Shown one piece after another: positions 30,097 to 38,680 of a DNA stretch of 64,000 bases. The notes below the pieces were generated by a model. The model was not told the origin of the DNA. It saw nothing but the letters and a program-made list of their open reading frames with translations, and did no database searches. Position 1 is the first letter of the stretch; the number at the start of each line of letters is the position of its first letter. The translations under genes and the position numbers were made by a program. The stretch covers positions 248,001 through 312,000 of the forward strand of contig NZ_FCNV02000002.1 of assembly GCF_001544615.1 (NCBI RefSeq), read 5' to 3'. This DNA comes from Caballeronia concitans (GTDB taxonomy: Bacteria; Pseudomonadota; Gammaproteobacteria; Burkholderiales; Burkholderiaceae).

Positions 30097-31638
30097 TCAC
30101 GACACGAATCCCGTGGGCTTGACCTCGGGGTGAGCAGGGTCGGCATGTTCAAGCGCAGCCAGAGACATGATTCGCTCCTCCGACGCCTCGTCGAATCCAA
30201 CCTCGCCAACTAGCTGGCCGGCACGCATGACCAGAATCCGGTCGGAGATGGTCAGGATTTCAGGCAAGTCGCTCGAAATGACGAGAATCGCTAGTCCATC
30301 GTGTGCGAGTTCGCGCATCAGCGCATAGATTTCCGCTTTCGTGGTGACGTCGACTCCGCGAGTGGGTTCATCGACGATAAGCACTCGGGGCTTCGAGGCC
30401 AGCCACTTCGCAAGCACGACCTTTTGCTGGTTGCCACCGCTCAGCAGCCGCACCAGTTGTTCGACGGTCGGCGTCTTGATCTTGAATCGTCCCACGTAGC
30501 TGTCGATCATCCGCGCCTCTTGCAGCGGCCGCACCATGCTCCCCTTTGACAGTCGCCCCAGTCCGAGCGCGGCGAGAGACAAATTACTGCCGACCGACAT
30601 ACCCAAGACCAGTCCCTGATCCTTCCGGTCTTCGGGGGCGAGCGCAATGCCAAGCTTCATTGCATCGCGTGGTCTCGAAATCTTGACCGGCTTGCCCTCG
30701 ACAGAGACTGTCCCGTGTTTCGGAGGCGGCGCCCCGAATATTCCCATCGCGACTTCCGAGCGGCCCGCTCCTATCAGGCCCGCGAGTCCGACTATTTCAC
30801 CTTGGCGTAGAGAGAACGAGACATCGCGATAGCGGTGGTCATCACCCAAGCCCTGAACCGAGAGCACGACAGGCTTGCCCGAGTGCTCCGGCCGGACACG
30901 TTTGACCTCGGCGAGGTCCCGACCAACCATGAGGCGCACGACCTCGTCAGGCGAAGTATCGGTAAGCCTCGCGGTTCGCACATGCTTTCCGTCCCGCAAG
31001 ACGGTGACGACGTCGCAGTTGTCGAATACCTCGCGCATCCGATGCGAGATATACAGAATCGTCACGCCCCGGTCTCGCAACTCGTGGACGACCTTGAAGA
31101 GCGTGAGAGAGTCGGCTTCGGACAAACTTGAAGTCGGCTCGTCCAGGATGAGCAAACGCGGCTCATGAATCAGCGCCTTGCAGATTTCAATGAGCTGTTG
31201 CTGAGCGATGGTCAGATCGCCGAGACGCGTGTCAGGGTCCAGCGAGATCCCCAGACGCTGCATGGCGGCCGTCGCCTTGTTCAACAGCGTGCTGCGGTCG
31301 ACCAAAACCCCGGCCATGCGCGGCTCCGCGCCGAGGAATATGTTCTCGGCAATCGTCATGTTCGGGGCCAGCATGAGCTCCTGAAACACGATGGAAATGC
31401 CCTTCTTGGCCGCGTCGCGCGTGCCGGAGAACTCGACTTGCTGACCATCGAAGATGAGCCGGCCGGACGTCGGCGGGTGTGCCCCGGCGATGACCTGCAT
31501 CAACGTCGACTTGCCGGCACCGTTCTCACCCATGATTGCATGGACGGTCCCCGCCTCCACGCTGAAGGAGACCTCTTGCAGCGCCTTGACACCCGGAAAG
31601 GTCTTGGTGATCTGCTCAACGCTCAATAGAACGGTCAT
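30097..31638 (-). CDS. Sugar ABC transporter ATP-binding protein (RbsA type, two ATPase domains)
   Basis: A 513-residue double ATPase. The N-terminal half has GENGAGKST, a QQQLIEI signature-like stretch and LLILDEPTSSL. The C-terminal half is degenerate at Walker A (GLIGAGRSE) but keeps LSGGNQQKV and LIVDEPTRGVDV, as is usual in the family. It powers a ribose-type importer with the 334-residue permease and 315-residue binding protein upstream. An 11-bp perfect stem-loop lies in the 60-base gap before it. The substrate is probably a ketohexose or polyol, given the 3-epimerase, kinase and GatZ neighbours (inference). Confidence 0.92.
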   Translation of the reverse strand: MTVLLSVEQITKTFPGVKALQEVSFSVEAGTVHAIMGENGAGKSTLMQVIAGAHPPTSGRLIFDGQQVEFSGTRDAAKKGISIVFQELMLAPNMTIAENIFLGAEPRMAGVLVDRSTLLNKATAAMQRLGISLDPDTRLGDLTIAQQQLIEICKALIHEPRLLILDEPTSSLSEADSLTLFKVVHELRDRGVTILYISHRMREVFDNCDVVTVLRDGKHVRTARLTDTSPDEVVRLMVGRDLAEVKRVRPEHSGKPVVLSVQGLGDDHRYRDVSFSLRQGEIVGLAGLIGAGRSEVAMGIFGAPPPKHGTVSVEGKPVKISRPRDAMKLGIALAPEDRKDQGLVLGMSVGSNLSLAALGLGRLSKGSMVRPLQEARMIDSYVGRFKIKTPTVEQLVRLLSGGNQQKVVLAKWLASKPRVLIVDEPTRGVDVTTKAEIYALMRELAHDGLAILVISSDLPEILTISDRILVMRAGQLVGEVGFDEASEERIMSLAALEHADPAHPEVKPTGFVS

Positions 31639-31663
31639 GGCGGTACTCTTCGCGAGGAAAGCA

Positions 31664-31688
31664 CGGGACCGGGAACATCCCGGTCCCG
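31664..31688 (-). other. Perfect 11-bp stem-loop between binding-protein and ATPase genes
   Basis: CGGGACCGGGA (31664-31674) and TCCCGGTCCCG (31678-31688) pair perfectly around a 3-base loop. It lies 10 bases past the binding-protein stop (31699) and 25 bases before the ATPase start (31638). No T-run follows in the minus direction. Intercistronic hairpins of this kind protect the upstream message and raise binding-protein yield, as known for malE-malF. Confidence 0.7.
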
Positions 31689-31698
31689 AACGGATGGT

Positions 31699-32646
31699 TC
31701 ACTTGCCGCCGACGAACTTGTCCACGTTGCTCGAATTGACGATATCGACACCAGTATCCGTGAGCGGCGGAATCTTCCCGCCCTTCGACAATTCATCGAG
31801 TTGCTTCACTGATTCGATGCCCATCGCGAGCGGTCGTTGGCCAATCAGCGTGGTCGCGTAACCCTCCTTGAGCAACTTGACTTGCGAGGGCAACGTGTCG
31901 AACGAGACCACCACGAACTTGCCGGACTTGATGTCGGCTGCCTTGTTCTTGACCGCGCGGATGTAGGCCTCCGGTGCGAACATCGGCCAGCCGCCCGCGA
32001 AGAAGATGCCGTCGAGATTTGGATTCTTCGCGAGAATGTCCTGAATGAGTTGTACTGCCGTGCTGGAGTCGTCGTTGCATGCGAAAGGCGAGCCTGACAC
32101 TTCCTTGAAGCTGCCGTTGAGCTTGGACTTGAAGCCCTTGATCCGGTCGTTCAGGTTCGCGGCCGACAAGCCGCCGGTCAGGACTGCGTAAGTGCCGCCC
32201 TTCGGCAACGCCTTCGCGAATGCTTCTCCGGCGGCTTCCCCGCCTGCCTCATTGTTCGTGCCGATGAATGCCGCCCGCTTGGACTTCGGCGCGTCCGAAT
32301 CGAACGTGACGATCGGGATGTTCTTCGCGACTGCCGCGCTAATGACATTGCCGATGGAGTCGGCATTGTTCGGCGCAATTGCGATACCGGCGACCTTCTT
32401 GGTGATCAGGTCCCGTACGATCCGGCCTTGCTCGGCGTCATCGAGTTGCGCGGGCCCCGTGAACAGGCACTCGGCACCGAGCTTCGCGGCTTCTTCCTTG
32501 CAACCCTTCTCTGCGTCGGCATAAAACGCGACGCCGAGTGCCTTCGGCACGACGGCGAAAACTTTCTTGTCGGCTGCGTGCGCTTGCGTGATGCCGAGCC
32601 CGAACACGATGGTGGCTGCTACAGCACTGATCATGGTGCGTGTCAT
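31699..32646 (-). CDS. Sugar ABC transporter periplasmic binding protein (RbsB-like)
   Basis: A 315-residue protein. A signal peptide ends at AHAADKK (residue about 22-24). The mature part has the type I sugar-binding fold: FAVVPKALGVAFYADAEKG, AIAPNNADSIGNVI, IVTFDSDAP and FIGTNNEAGGEAAGEAF. A TTG four codons upstream is in frame, but GGAGAAG is correctly placed only for the ATG at 32646. It lies between the permease and ATPase genes. The specificity is likely a ketose or hexitol, from context. Confidence 0.9.
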   Translation of the reverse strand: MTRTMISAVAATIVFGLGITQAHAADKKVFAVVPKALGVAFYADAEKGCKEEAAKLGAECLFTGPAQLDDAEQGRIVRDLITKKVAGIAIAPNNADSIGNVISAAVAKNIPIVTFDSDAPKSKRAAFIGTNNEAGGEAAGEAFAKALPKGGTYAVLTGGLSAANLNDRIKGFKSKLNGSFKEVSGSPFACNDDSSTAVQLIQDILAKNPNLDGIFFAGGWPMFAPEAYIRAVKNKAADIKSGKFVVVSFDTLPSQVKLLKEGYATTLIGQRPLAMGIESVKQLDELSKGGKIPPLTDTGVDIVNSSNVDKFVGGK

Positions 32647-32679
32647 GGTCTTCTCCAAGAGTTGTTATGGCTAAAGCGC

Positions 32680-33684
32680 TCAACGACGTCGCCAGACGCC
32701 TTTTCTAAGCTGGTCGATAAAGACGGCAAGCACGATGACAGAACCAACGAACACCCCTTGCCAATAAGCGTCCGTTCCCAGCAAGACGAGACCATTGCGC
32801 AATACTTCGAGGATGACTGTCCCGACGAACACACCAATCACCGTGCCTTCGCCGCCAGAGAGAGCCGTGCCGCCGATAACCGCGGCCGCAATGACACTCA
32901 ACTCTTTGCCCAAGCCCTGATTGGAAATCGCGGACGACAGGTAGCTCACTTCGATGATGCCCGCGACGCCCGCTAGAACAGCGGACATGATGTAGACGCT
33001 CATCTTCAGGCGGTCCACGTTCAGGCCGGTGAGCATCGCCGCCCGTTCATTGCCGCCGACCGCGTACAGTTGGCGACCGTAGACCGTTCTCTTGAGCACG
33101 ATTGCAGCGATGATCGCCAGCACGACAAAGATGATGAACGGAACCGGCAAGTCGAGGAAGTCGCCGCCGCCGAGCGAGAAAAACGCGTCACCGTCGGGCC
33201 GAAAACCGTCGATTGCTTTTCCCCGTGTGATGATGAGCGCGAGCGCACGCGCAATGCTCATCGTGGCCAGCGTGGGAACGAAAGGCAGCATGCGCAACTT
33301 CGTCACACAGAAACCATTGAAGAAGCCAACGGCTGCGCAAATGAGGAGTGTGAGCGCGCACGCCGGAATGACACCCATGCCCGCCTGCATCATCGCCGCA
33401 GACGCCACCGCAGCGAGTCCCCAGACGCTCCCTACGGAAAGATCGATCCCGCCGGTAATCATCACGGCGGCTTGACCAAGAACGACGATGCCGATGAACG
33501 AGAGGTTGCGCGCGTCGTTGAGCAAGTTGCCCCGACTGGCGAAGTCCGGCGCGAATATCGATAGCAGAACGACCATGATGACCAGCGCACCGATAATCCC
33601 GGTCTCACGGGAATGCATTATTTGAGTGGCGAACCCCTTCCGAGGCTTCGGCTGCTCGTTTTTGGCCAACGTCACCTTTTCCAT
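32680..33684 (-). CDS. Sugar ABC transporter permease (RbsC-like)
   Basis: A 334-residue inner-membrane protein with 8-10 hydrophobic segments. It has the family segments MITGGIDLSVGSVWGLAAV and GRQLYAVGGNERAAMLTGLN, and the C-terminal AAAVIGGTALSGGEGTVIGV. GGAGGCGCGAT precedes the ATG at 33684; the frame extends 11 codons further upstream without a ribosome site. It is the first gene of the importer operon, transcribed from the promoter-operator at 33742-33777 that duplicates the one before deoR. Confidence 0.9.
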   Translation of the reverse strand: MEKVTLAKNEQPKPRKGFATQIMHSRETGIIGALVIMVVLLSIFAPDFASRGNLLNDARNLSFIGIVVLGQAAVMITGGIDLSVGSVWGLAAVASAAMMQAGMGVIPACALTLLICAAVGFFNGFCVTKLRMLPFVPTLATMSIARALALIITRGKAIDGFRPDGDAFFSLGGGDFLDLPVPFIIFVVLAIIAAIVLKRTVYGRQLYAVGGNERAAMLTGLNVDRLKMSVYIMSAVLAGVAGIIEVSYLSSAISNQGLGKELSVIAAAVIGGTALSGGEGTVIGVFVGTVILEVLRNGLVLLGTDAYWQGVFVGSVIVLAVFIDQLRKGVWRRR

Positions 33685-33741
33685 ATCGCGCCTCCAGTAA
33701 GCCTCTATTTTCGCCACGCGAGGGCAAGCTTCTTGTGCCGT

Positions 33742-33777
33742 AAGAGTCTAGTTTCGAGCCGAAACCCCATCAAAGCG
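33742..33777 (-). promoter_or_regulatory. Promoter-operator of the sugar importer (DeoR-type site)
   Basis: On the minus strand a -35 TTGATG (33768-33773) and a -10 TAGACT (33745-33750) are separated by 17 bases that contain the inverted repeat TTTCG-GCT-CGAAA (33752-33764). The 36-base element matches 37076-37111 at 30 positions, including all of the -10, the inverted-repeat arms and most of the -35. It lies about 60 bases before the permease ATG. DeoR-family operators commonly contain TTTCG-like half-sites. Confidence 0.75.
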
Positions 33778-33875
33778 GGTTTTCCCTCGAAAACCATTGC
33801 CCTATCTGAACCAACAACCGATTTGAACGAAACATGGACGTCATGAGCCGGCGATCCCGTCCCCGGAACCTCGAA

Positions 33876-35159
33876 TTACGTTCTGCAAGCCGCTGCGTAG
33901 GCTCCGATCACGTCGCGGATCTTGCTGAATATCAGGCTCATCGGCGAAGCGTCGATTAACCCGCATCGGAGCTGCCAGTACTGGTTCGGGAGAAACTGAC
34001 TAATGAGGTTTTCTCGTATTTCGACCCGTTCGAGATTGGCGACCAGCTTCTTCGTTGCTTTCGCGACCTCCGCATCAGCCCAGTAATAACGAATCCGGTC
34101 GCTATAGCTGAAAATGCGCAAGAGCCGCTTCTCCTGCTCACTTCCGTGGTAATACTTCTCCCAATTATTGGGTTTGGCCAACATGACGCGCTCGACCACC
34201 GCCCGCAGATTCGAACGGGCATCCGGTGCAAACAGTTGGTCTTCAATGTCTGCCAGTGCGTAAAGCGCTTCGCGCAACGCGAACGTCGCGCCCGGTCCTA
34301 CCTTCAGGATGGCGAAACCGTCGCGTACCAGGGCCGCGAGCGCCTCGGGCTTTTGATAGTCCGTGGAGTGGGCCTCGAAGACCATGCCGGGCAAGTCATC
34401 GAGCACCCGCGAAAGTTCGCTGGCGGATGACGGGTCATAGTCCACCACCTTCGCATGGTCGAACTCCACGCCCGGCTGAACCACGAGTCCGACGACACGC
34501 TCCCAGGCCGCATTCAGGCCACGGTTTTGCCACGCCGCAGCGTGCACCGCGACGGTCTCGAGCGCAGCTTGCGGGCTCGTCACCTCGACCGTGGCAAGGT
34601 CTTCGGAAGCTCCGCCGGGCACCGGGACTTCCGTGCCGACCACGTAGACCGGGCGCTCCTGCAGTCCAGCACGCTCGCTTGCAGACTCCGCAACGGCGCA
34701 CAATCGGGCCGCACGTTCAGCGACGACTTCGTCGGACAGACGCGGAGCGTCATCCGCACAGCTCATGCTCGTGTCGAGATGGATCTTTTTGAAACCTGCG
34801 GCGGCATACGCTTCGATCAGCGCGTCCGCGCGCTTCATGGCTTCTTCCGCCGGGAAATTTCTCCACGCGTTCGGGCCCAGGTGATCCCCGCCCAGCACCA
34901 GGCTCTCCCGAGCGAAGCCGACCTTCTGAGCAATTCCGTGGACGAATTGGACGAAATCTACCGGCTTCATGCCGGTATAACCGCCATATTGATCGACTTG
35001 ATTGGAAGTCGATTCCACCAATAAAGGTGCGCCGTCATCGAGCGCCTGCCTCATGCTCGCTTCGATGACCCACGGGTGCGCCGAGCAAACTGAATAAATA
35101 CCGTCCAGCCGCGCTCCCAGCCGCGAATCGCCGACGAGCCGTGTCACGATTTCAGCCAT
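33876..35159 (-). CDS. GatZ/KbaZ family protein (D-tagatose-bisphosphate aldolase non-catalytic subunit-like)
   Basis: A 427-residue TIM-barrel protein of the GatZ/KbaZ family. Hallmarks are LLVESTSNQVDQYGGYTGM, LGGDHLGPNAW, KIHLDTSMSCA and VVGTEVPVPGG. In E. coli such proteins stabilise the tagatose-bisphosphate aldolase GatY/KbaY, but no GatY is present here. Relatives in ABC-importer loci have been proposed to act alone as D-tagatose-6-phosphate 4-epimerases yielding fructose-6-phosphate, which would complete a short pathway with the kinase. GAGGTGAGTC precedes the ATG, and the gene overlaps the PfkB gene by 8 bases. Confidence 0.88.
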   Translation of the reverse strand: MAEIVTRLVGDSRLGARLDGIYSVCSAHPWVIEASMRQALDDGAPLLVESTSNQVDQYGGYTGMKPVDFVQFVHGIAQKVGFARESLVLGGDHLGPNAWRNFPAEEAMKRADALIEAYAAAGFKKIHLDTSMSCADDAPRLSDEVVAERAARLCAVAESASERAGLQERPVYVVGTEVPVPGGASEDLATVEVTSPQAALETVAVHAAAWQNRGLNAAWERVVGLVVQPGVEFDHAKVVDYDPSSASELSRVLDDLPGMVFEAHSTDYQKPEALAALVRDGFAILKVGPGATFALREALYALADIEDQLFAPDARSNLRAVVERVMLAKPNNWEKYYHGSEQEKRLLRIFSYSDRIRYYWADAEVAKATKKLVANLERVEIRENLISQFLPNQYWQLRCGLIDASPMSLIFSKIRDVIGAYAAACRT

Positions 35160-36150
35160 GACTCACCTCGGGCTTTTCGTGGATGAACGCATCGAGTTCT
35201 GCTAGCGTTGCCGTACCTTCCATCGGCCCGCGGCGAGTGACAGCCAGCGCGCCCGCGGCGCATGCGTACTTCAGCGCGCTCTCGACCGGATATCCTTGCG
35301 AGCGGCAAGCGATGTACGTTCCGCCGAAGCAGTCGCCGGCGCCGGTCGGGTCAACCTCGGTCACCGCCAGGGCGGGTATATGCCGCTCGGTCTTTCCATC
35401 GTAGTAACTGCAACCTTCTTTCCCGCGCTTGACCACGATTTCACTCACGCCCCGGCCCAGCAGTTCCGCAATGGCGCCGCTCTCCGAGCTGGCGCTCGCC
35501 AGTAACATCACTTCGTGACCGCTCGGTAGAAACACGTCCGTGTAGTCGAGAATGAAATCGAGCGCATCGCGCATCTCTGGAATGCGCAGCATCTCCTTTC
35601 GGATATTCGGGTCGAAACTCACCGTTCCGTCGTTCGCTTTCACCGTTTCGATGATTTTCTTCATCGCCTCGATGATGCGGAACGAGAAAAGCGACGACCC
35701 CATGACATGGAAATGTCCGCAGTTCTTCAGAAGCCGTTCTGGAATCTCGTTGACAGAGAGATGGCCCGACGCGCTGTTGGCAATGTTGTAGATGAAATCT
35801 CTATCGCCGTCTTCTCGATACGTGACGAAAGCGCTGCCCGTCGTCGCAGCCTTGATGACCGATATGCCCGATACGTCGACGCCATCCTGCCGCAGACGCT
35901 CGACATTGAGAACGCCGAAGTCGTCGTCCCCGACACAGCCGATAATCGCGCTGGCGCTCCCGCATTTCGCCGCTTGATCGATGAAAATTGCCGGAGCACC
36001 GCTAGCGTACGGCCCCATCAACATGCCTGGTCGTCGAAACGATTGCCCGATCTCTGTTGCGAGAATCTCAACGAGAATCTCGCCCATCGTGAGGATGGAG
36101 ACGGGAGGACTGACCGATTCCGCTACAGTTTTAGTCATGGCAGTATTCAT
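35152..36150 (-). CDS. PfkB family sugar kinase (probable tagatose/ketohexose kinase)
   Basis: A 332-residue ribokinase-fold kinase. It shows the N-terminal MGEILVEI segment, GCVGDDDFG, and the catalytic anion-hole motif DPTGAGDCFGGTY with its Asp base. FDPNIRKEM is the family's middle signature. It overlaps the GatZ-like gene by 8 bases and follows the DeoR gene by 83 bases. In context it would phosphorylate a ketohexose such as tagatose before epimerisation. The ribosome site before either possible ATG (36150 or 36138) is poor, so translation may be coupled to deoR expression. Confidence 0.88.
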   Translation of the reverse strand: MNTAMTKTVAESVSPPVSILTMGEILVEILATEIGQSFRRPGMLMGPYASGAPAIFIDQAAKCGSASAIIGCVGDDDFGVLNVERLRQDGVDVSGISVIKAATTGSAFVTYREDGDRDFIYNIANSASGHLSVNEIPERLLKNCGHFHVMGSSLFSFRIIEAMKKIIETVKANDGTVSFDPNIRKEMLRIPEMRDALDFILDYTDVFLPSGHEVMLLASASSESGAIAELLGRGVSEIVVKRGKEGCSYYDGKTERHIPALAVTEVDPTGAGDCFGGTYIACRSQGYPVESALKYACAAGALAVTRRGPMEGTATLAELDAFIHEKPEVSHG

Positions 36151-36233
36151 TAGGATAACGATATACGTCGCGCCATACTGGAGGGGCTTTCAATACCGGT
36201 CCTCGACAAGGCCCCTTGCTGGACAATCTACTT

Positions 36234-37043
36234 CTACGAAACGCCGAACTCCAGAATTCCCGTGTCTCGCCTTTGAAGCTGAAGACCTTGTCGCTCGACT
36301 GTTTCTATCGTCGGTGGGTCGATGCCATCATCGATAAGAAGCGTGTCGATCTCATTCGCGCTCGCGAACACTTCACCTCTACGTTCATCCAGTGCCGGCT
36401 GGAACGCAACGACCATCGTTCGTTTGGCCGCTCGGTGCGCCGCCCGCGCTACACGCGCCAAAGCTGAATCGGCGGTTAGAAGGTTACCGTCGCGGTCTAA
36501 ACCGGATGCTTGCAGGACGCACAAGTCAATTGAGCGTCGGCCGACAGTAGCTTCCGCGTCAGGCCCGGTCATCGCCGTCGAGCCGTGTTCCAGTTGACCG
36601 CCCGTGAGCAGCACCTCGCAATGCAAAAACCGCTGAACCGTCTGTGCAACGGAAACGTCCTGAACCAACAATGAAAGGTTTGCGCGGTCTGCGAGGAAGG
36701 GCACCATCTTATGGACTATCTCTCCCGCGCCTAACATCACCGCTTCGCTGTCTCCAACGCGCTCTGCTGCCAGTCGAGCGACCACCATCTCGGATGTCTT
36801 GCGCGTAGCGGCGTCCGACGTCGAAACAAAGATGTTTTCTCCGGCCTTCTGTGTCAGATAACGGGCCTTGCCCAACGAGCGCAGAAGATAGCGCTGCTGC
36901 TCCAGGTAATTGAGGTCACTGCGGATGGTCACACTGGAAACATCGAACGCCTGGCTTAACTCATCGACCGAGACCTCACCCCGCTTCCGGACAAGCTCGA
37001 CGATCTGCAGGCGTCGCTTCAGTGAACTCTTGTTGTTGAGCAT
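36234..37043 (-). CDS. DeoR family transcriptional regulator of the ketohexose locus
   Basis: A 269-residue DeoR/GlpR regulator. The N-terminal helix-turn-helix is at about residues 8-60 (SVDELSQAFDVSSVTIRSDL), and a sugar-phosphate-sensing domain has MLGAGEIVHKM, LLTGGQLEHGS and the C-terminal DTLLIDDG. It differs from the usual DeoR domain in small details: GAGEI where many have GSGTT. It heads the deoR-pfkB-gatZ unit. Paired promoter-operators at 37076-37111 (own promoter) and 33742-33777 (importer) imply that it represses both until a phosphorylated ketose appears. Confidence 0.88.
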   Translation of the reverse strand: MLNNKSSLKRRLQIVELVRKRGEVSVDELSQAFDVSSVTIRSDLNYLEQQRYLLRSLGKARYLTQKAGENIFVSTSDAATRKTSEMVVARLAAERVGDSEAVMLGAGEIVHKMVPFLADRANLSLLVQDVSVAQTVQRFLHCEVLLTGGQLEHGSTAMTGPDAEATVGRRSIDLCVLQASGLDRDGNLLTADSALARVARAAHRAAKRTMVVAFQPALDERRGEVFASANEIDTLLIDDGIDPPTIETVERQGLQLQRRDTGILEFGVS

Positions 37044-37075
37044 CCTGTCCGCTTCCGCAGAAACTTTCGTTACGG

Positions 37076-37111
37076 AAGAGTCTAGTTTCGAAGCGAAAGA
37101 AGATCAAAGCG
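37076..37111 (-). promoter_or_regulatory. Promoter-operator of deoR-pfkB-gatZ
   Basis: On the minus strand a -35 TTGATC (37102-37107) and a -10 TAGACT (37079-37084) lie 17 bases apart, with the inverted repeat TTTCG-CTT-CGAAA in the spacer. The predicted start of transcription is near 37072, giving a leader of about 29 bases. The element is the twin of 33742-33777. Confidence 0.75.
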
Positions 37112-37145
37112 AATCTCGTCATGGTTTTCCCGGGAAAGAAGCACG

Positions 37146-37166
37146 ATGCCCACGTACAGTGGGCAT
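37146..37166 (-). terminator. 8-bp stem-loop after the MFS gene
   Basis: ATGCCCAC and GTGGGCAT pair around a 5-base loop, about 31 bases past the MFS stop (37197). The minus strand then reads CGTGCTTCTTTCCC, which has only a broken T-run, so termination is likely but imperfect. It separates the MFS gene from the deoR promoter. Confidence 0.45.
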
Positions 37167-37196
37167 TGGCTCAACATCACGCGGCTCCAGCCGAAC

Positions 37197-38549
37197 TCAA
37201 CGTTCGCCTCGATCAGCGTTGAGCATGTTCTTTGGAATCGACAAGATAAGAACGCAACTCACGAGCAAACAAGCTCCGAGCGCATAGGTCCCGTTGTTGA
37301 TGTTACCGGTCAGGTCTTTGGCGACACTCGTAATCATCGAACCCGTAAAGCCGGACAGATTGCCGACCGAGTTGATGAGCGCGATGCCCGCCGCTGCGGC
37401 CGTTCCCGACAAAATCTGCCCGGGAAAAGTCCAGTAGATCGGCATGAGGCCGAGAATCGCGCAGGTAGCAACCGTCAGCAGAAAAATAGATAGCGGCACA
37501 TTGTTGGCAAAGTGAGCGCTGAGAATCAGGCCGATGCCACCGATGAAAGCGGGAATCGCTGCATGCAAGCGTCGCTCGCCGGTCTTGCGTGAGTGTGCCC
37601 CGTTCCAGATCATCGCGACAACGGCACTCATGTAAGGAATGGCTGTCAGCAACCCAATGTTCAACGCGTTCTTCACTCCCGACGCCTTGATGATGGACGG
37701 CAGCCAGAACGCCAAACCATAGAAGCCCGTATTGAACGTCAGGAGAATAAACGTCAGCAGCCAGACACGCGGGCTCTTGAGCGCGGCGGCGACGCTATGC
37801 GTCTTCTTGGCGCCTTCCTGCTCGAGATTCTTTTGCAGCAGAGACTTTTCCGCTGCCGTCAGCCATTTCGCGGACTGAATGCCGTCGCCCATGCGGAACA
37901 ACACCACGAACGCGACGAGAATCGAGGGAATACCTTCGAGCAACAGCATCCATTGCCAGCCGCCCATGCCGAAAAGGCCATGTGTGTTTTCCATCAACCA
38001 GCCCGACACGACTCCCCCGAGCGTCAGACTGACGGGGATAGCGATTAGAAACCCGGACATTGCGACGCTCTGGCGTCGTGCGGGAAACCAATAGTTCATG
38101 TACAGGATGATGCCCGGGAAGAAGCCGGCCTCACATACGCCCAACAGAAAGCGGAGTATGTAGAACATCGTTCCGGTTTGGACGTGGAAGAAGCCGGCGA
38201 GCGGGGATATGAAAGCGAGCGCCGAGGAGACGATGCCCCAGGTCACCATGATGCGGGCTATCCAGAAGCGCGCTCCGTACTTGTGAAGCAGGAGGTTGCT
38301 CGGCATCTCGAACAGAAAATAGCCCCAGAAAAAGATGCTCGCACCCACGGCGTAGACGCTGTCGCTCAGGCCTAATGCGTCGAGCATCTGCAATTTCGCG
38401 AAGCCGACGTTGACTCGATCCAGATACGCAACCACGTAGCAAAGAAGGAGCAGCGGCAAGATCCGCTTCAATACTTTTCGGTAAAGCTGGTCTTCGGCTT
38501 CGTTGCCTGCGGCGGCTGCAGAGGCGGCCGGCTGCACTATTGTTGGCAC
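37197..38549 (-). CDS. MFS transporter, ACS (anion:cation symporter) family
   Basis: A 450-residue, 12-segment transporter. The family pattern is clear: YVVAYLDRVNVGFAKLQM in segment 1, FLFEMPSNLLLHKYGARFW after segment 2 and FLLGVCEAGFFPGIILY in segment 4. The chosen start is a GTG at 38549 with AAGGAGAC upstream; longer frames begin in a basic, unlikely N-terminus. Members import organic anions such as phthalate, tartrate, glucarate and 2-ketogluconate. Two GTTACCGGTAAC palindromes lie 70-130 bases upstream, similar to the operator of the E. coli gluconate repressor GntR, so an aldonate-type substrate is possible. Confidence 0.88.
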   Translation of the reverse strand: MPTIVQPAASAAAAGNEAEDQLYRKVLKRILPLLLLCYVVAYLDRVNVGFAKLQMLDALGLSDSVYAVGASIFFWGYFLFEMPSNLLLHKYGARFWIARIMVTWGIVSSALAFISPLAGFFHVQTGTMFYILRFLLGVCEAGFFPGIILYMNYWFPARRQSVAMSGFLIAIPVSLTLGGVVSGWLMENTHGLFGMGGWQWMLLLEGIPSILVAFVVLFRMGDGIQSAKWLTAAEKSLLQKNLEQEGAKKTHSVAAALKSPRVWLLTFILLTFNTGFYGLAFWLPSIIKASGVKNALNIGLLTAIPYMSAVVAMIWNGAHSRKTGERRLHAAIPAFIGGIGLILSAHFANNVPLSIFLLTVATCAILGLMPIYWTFPGQILSGTAAAAGIALINSVGNLSGFTGSMITSVAKDLTGNINNGTYALGACLLVSCVLILSIPKNMLNADRGER

Positions 38550-38619
38550 TTTGTCTTGTCTCCTTTTGTGTTTTTTCGCGTTGCATCGCCGCATCTGCCC
38601 GCAAGCTGCGCCCTTTTCA

Positions 38620-38631
38620 GTTACCGGTAAC
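38620..38631. promoter_or_regulatory. GTTACCGGTAAC palindrome (LacI-type operator), proximal
   Basis: A perfect 12-base palindrome 71 bases upstream of the MFS start. It matches the core of LacI-family gluconate/idonate operators such as E. coli GntR. A second identical copy lies 49 bases away. No LacI-family gene is in the window. Confidence 0.7.
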
Positions 38632-38668
38632 ACCAGTAATTCGCATTTTCGGCCGCAGCGCGCATTTT

Positions 38669-38680
38669 GTTACCGGTAAC
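38669..38680. promoter_or_regulatory. GTTACCGGTAAC palindrome (LacI-type operator), distal
   Basis: An identical perfect palindrome, flanked as TTTTGTTACCGGTAACAAA and followed by a further GGTAAC half-site at 38684-38689. It lies in the 328-base divergent region between the MFS gene and the PHB-depolymerase-like gene, so it could influence either. Confidence 0.7.
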
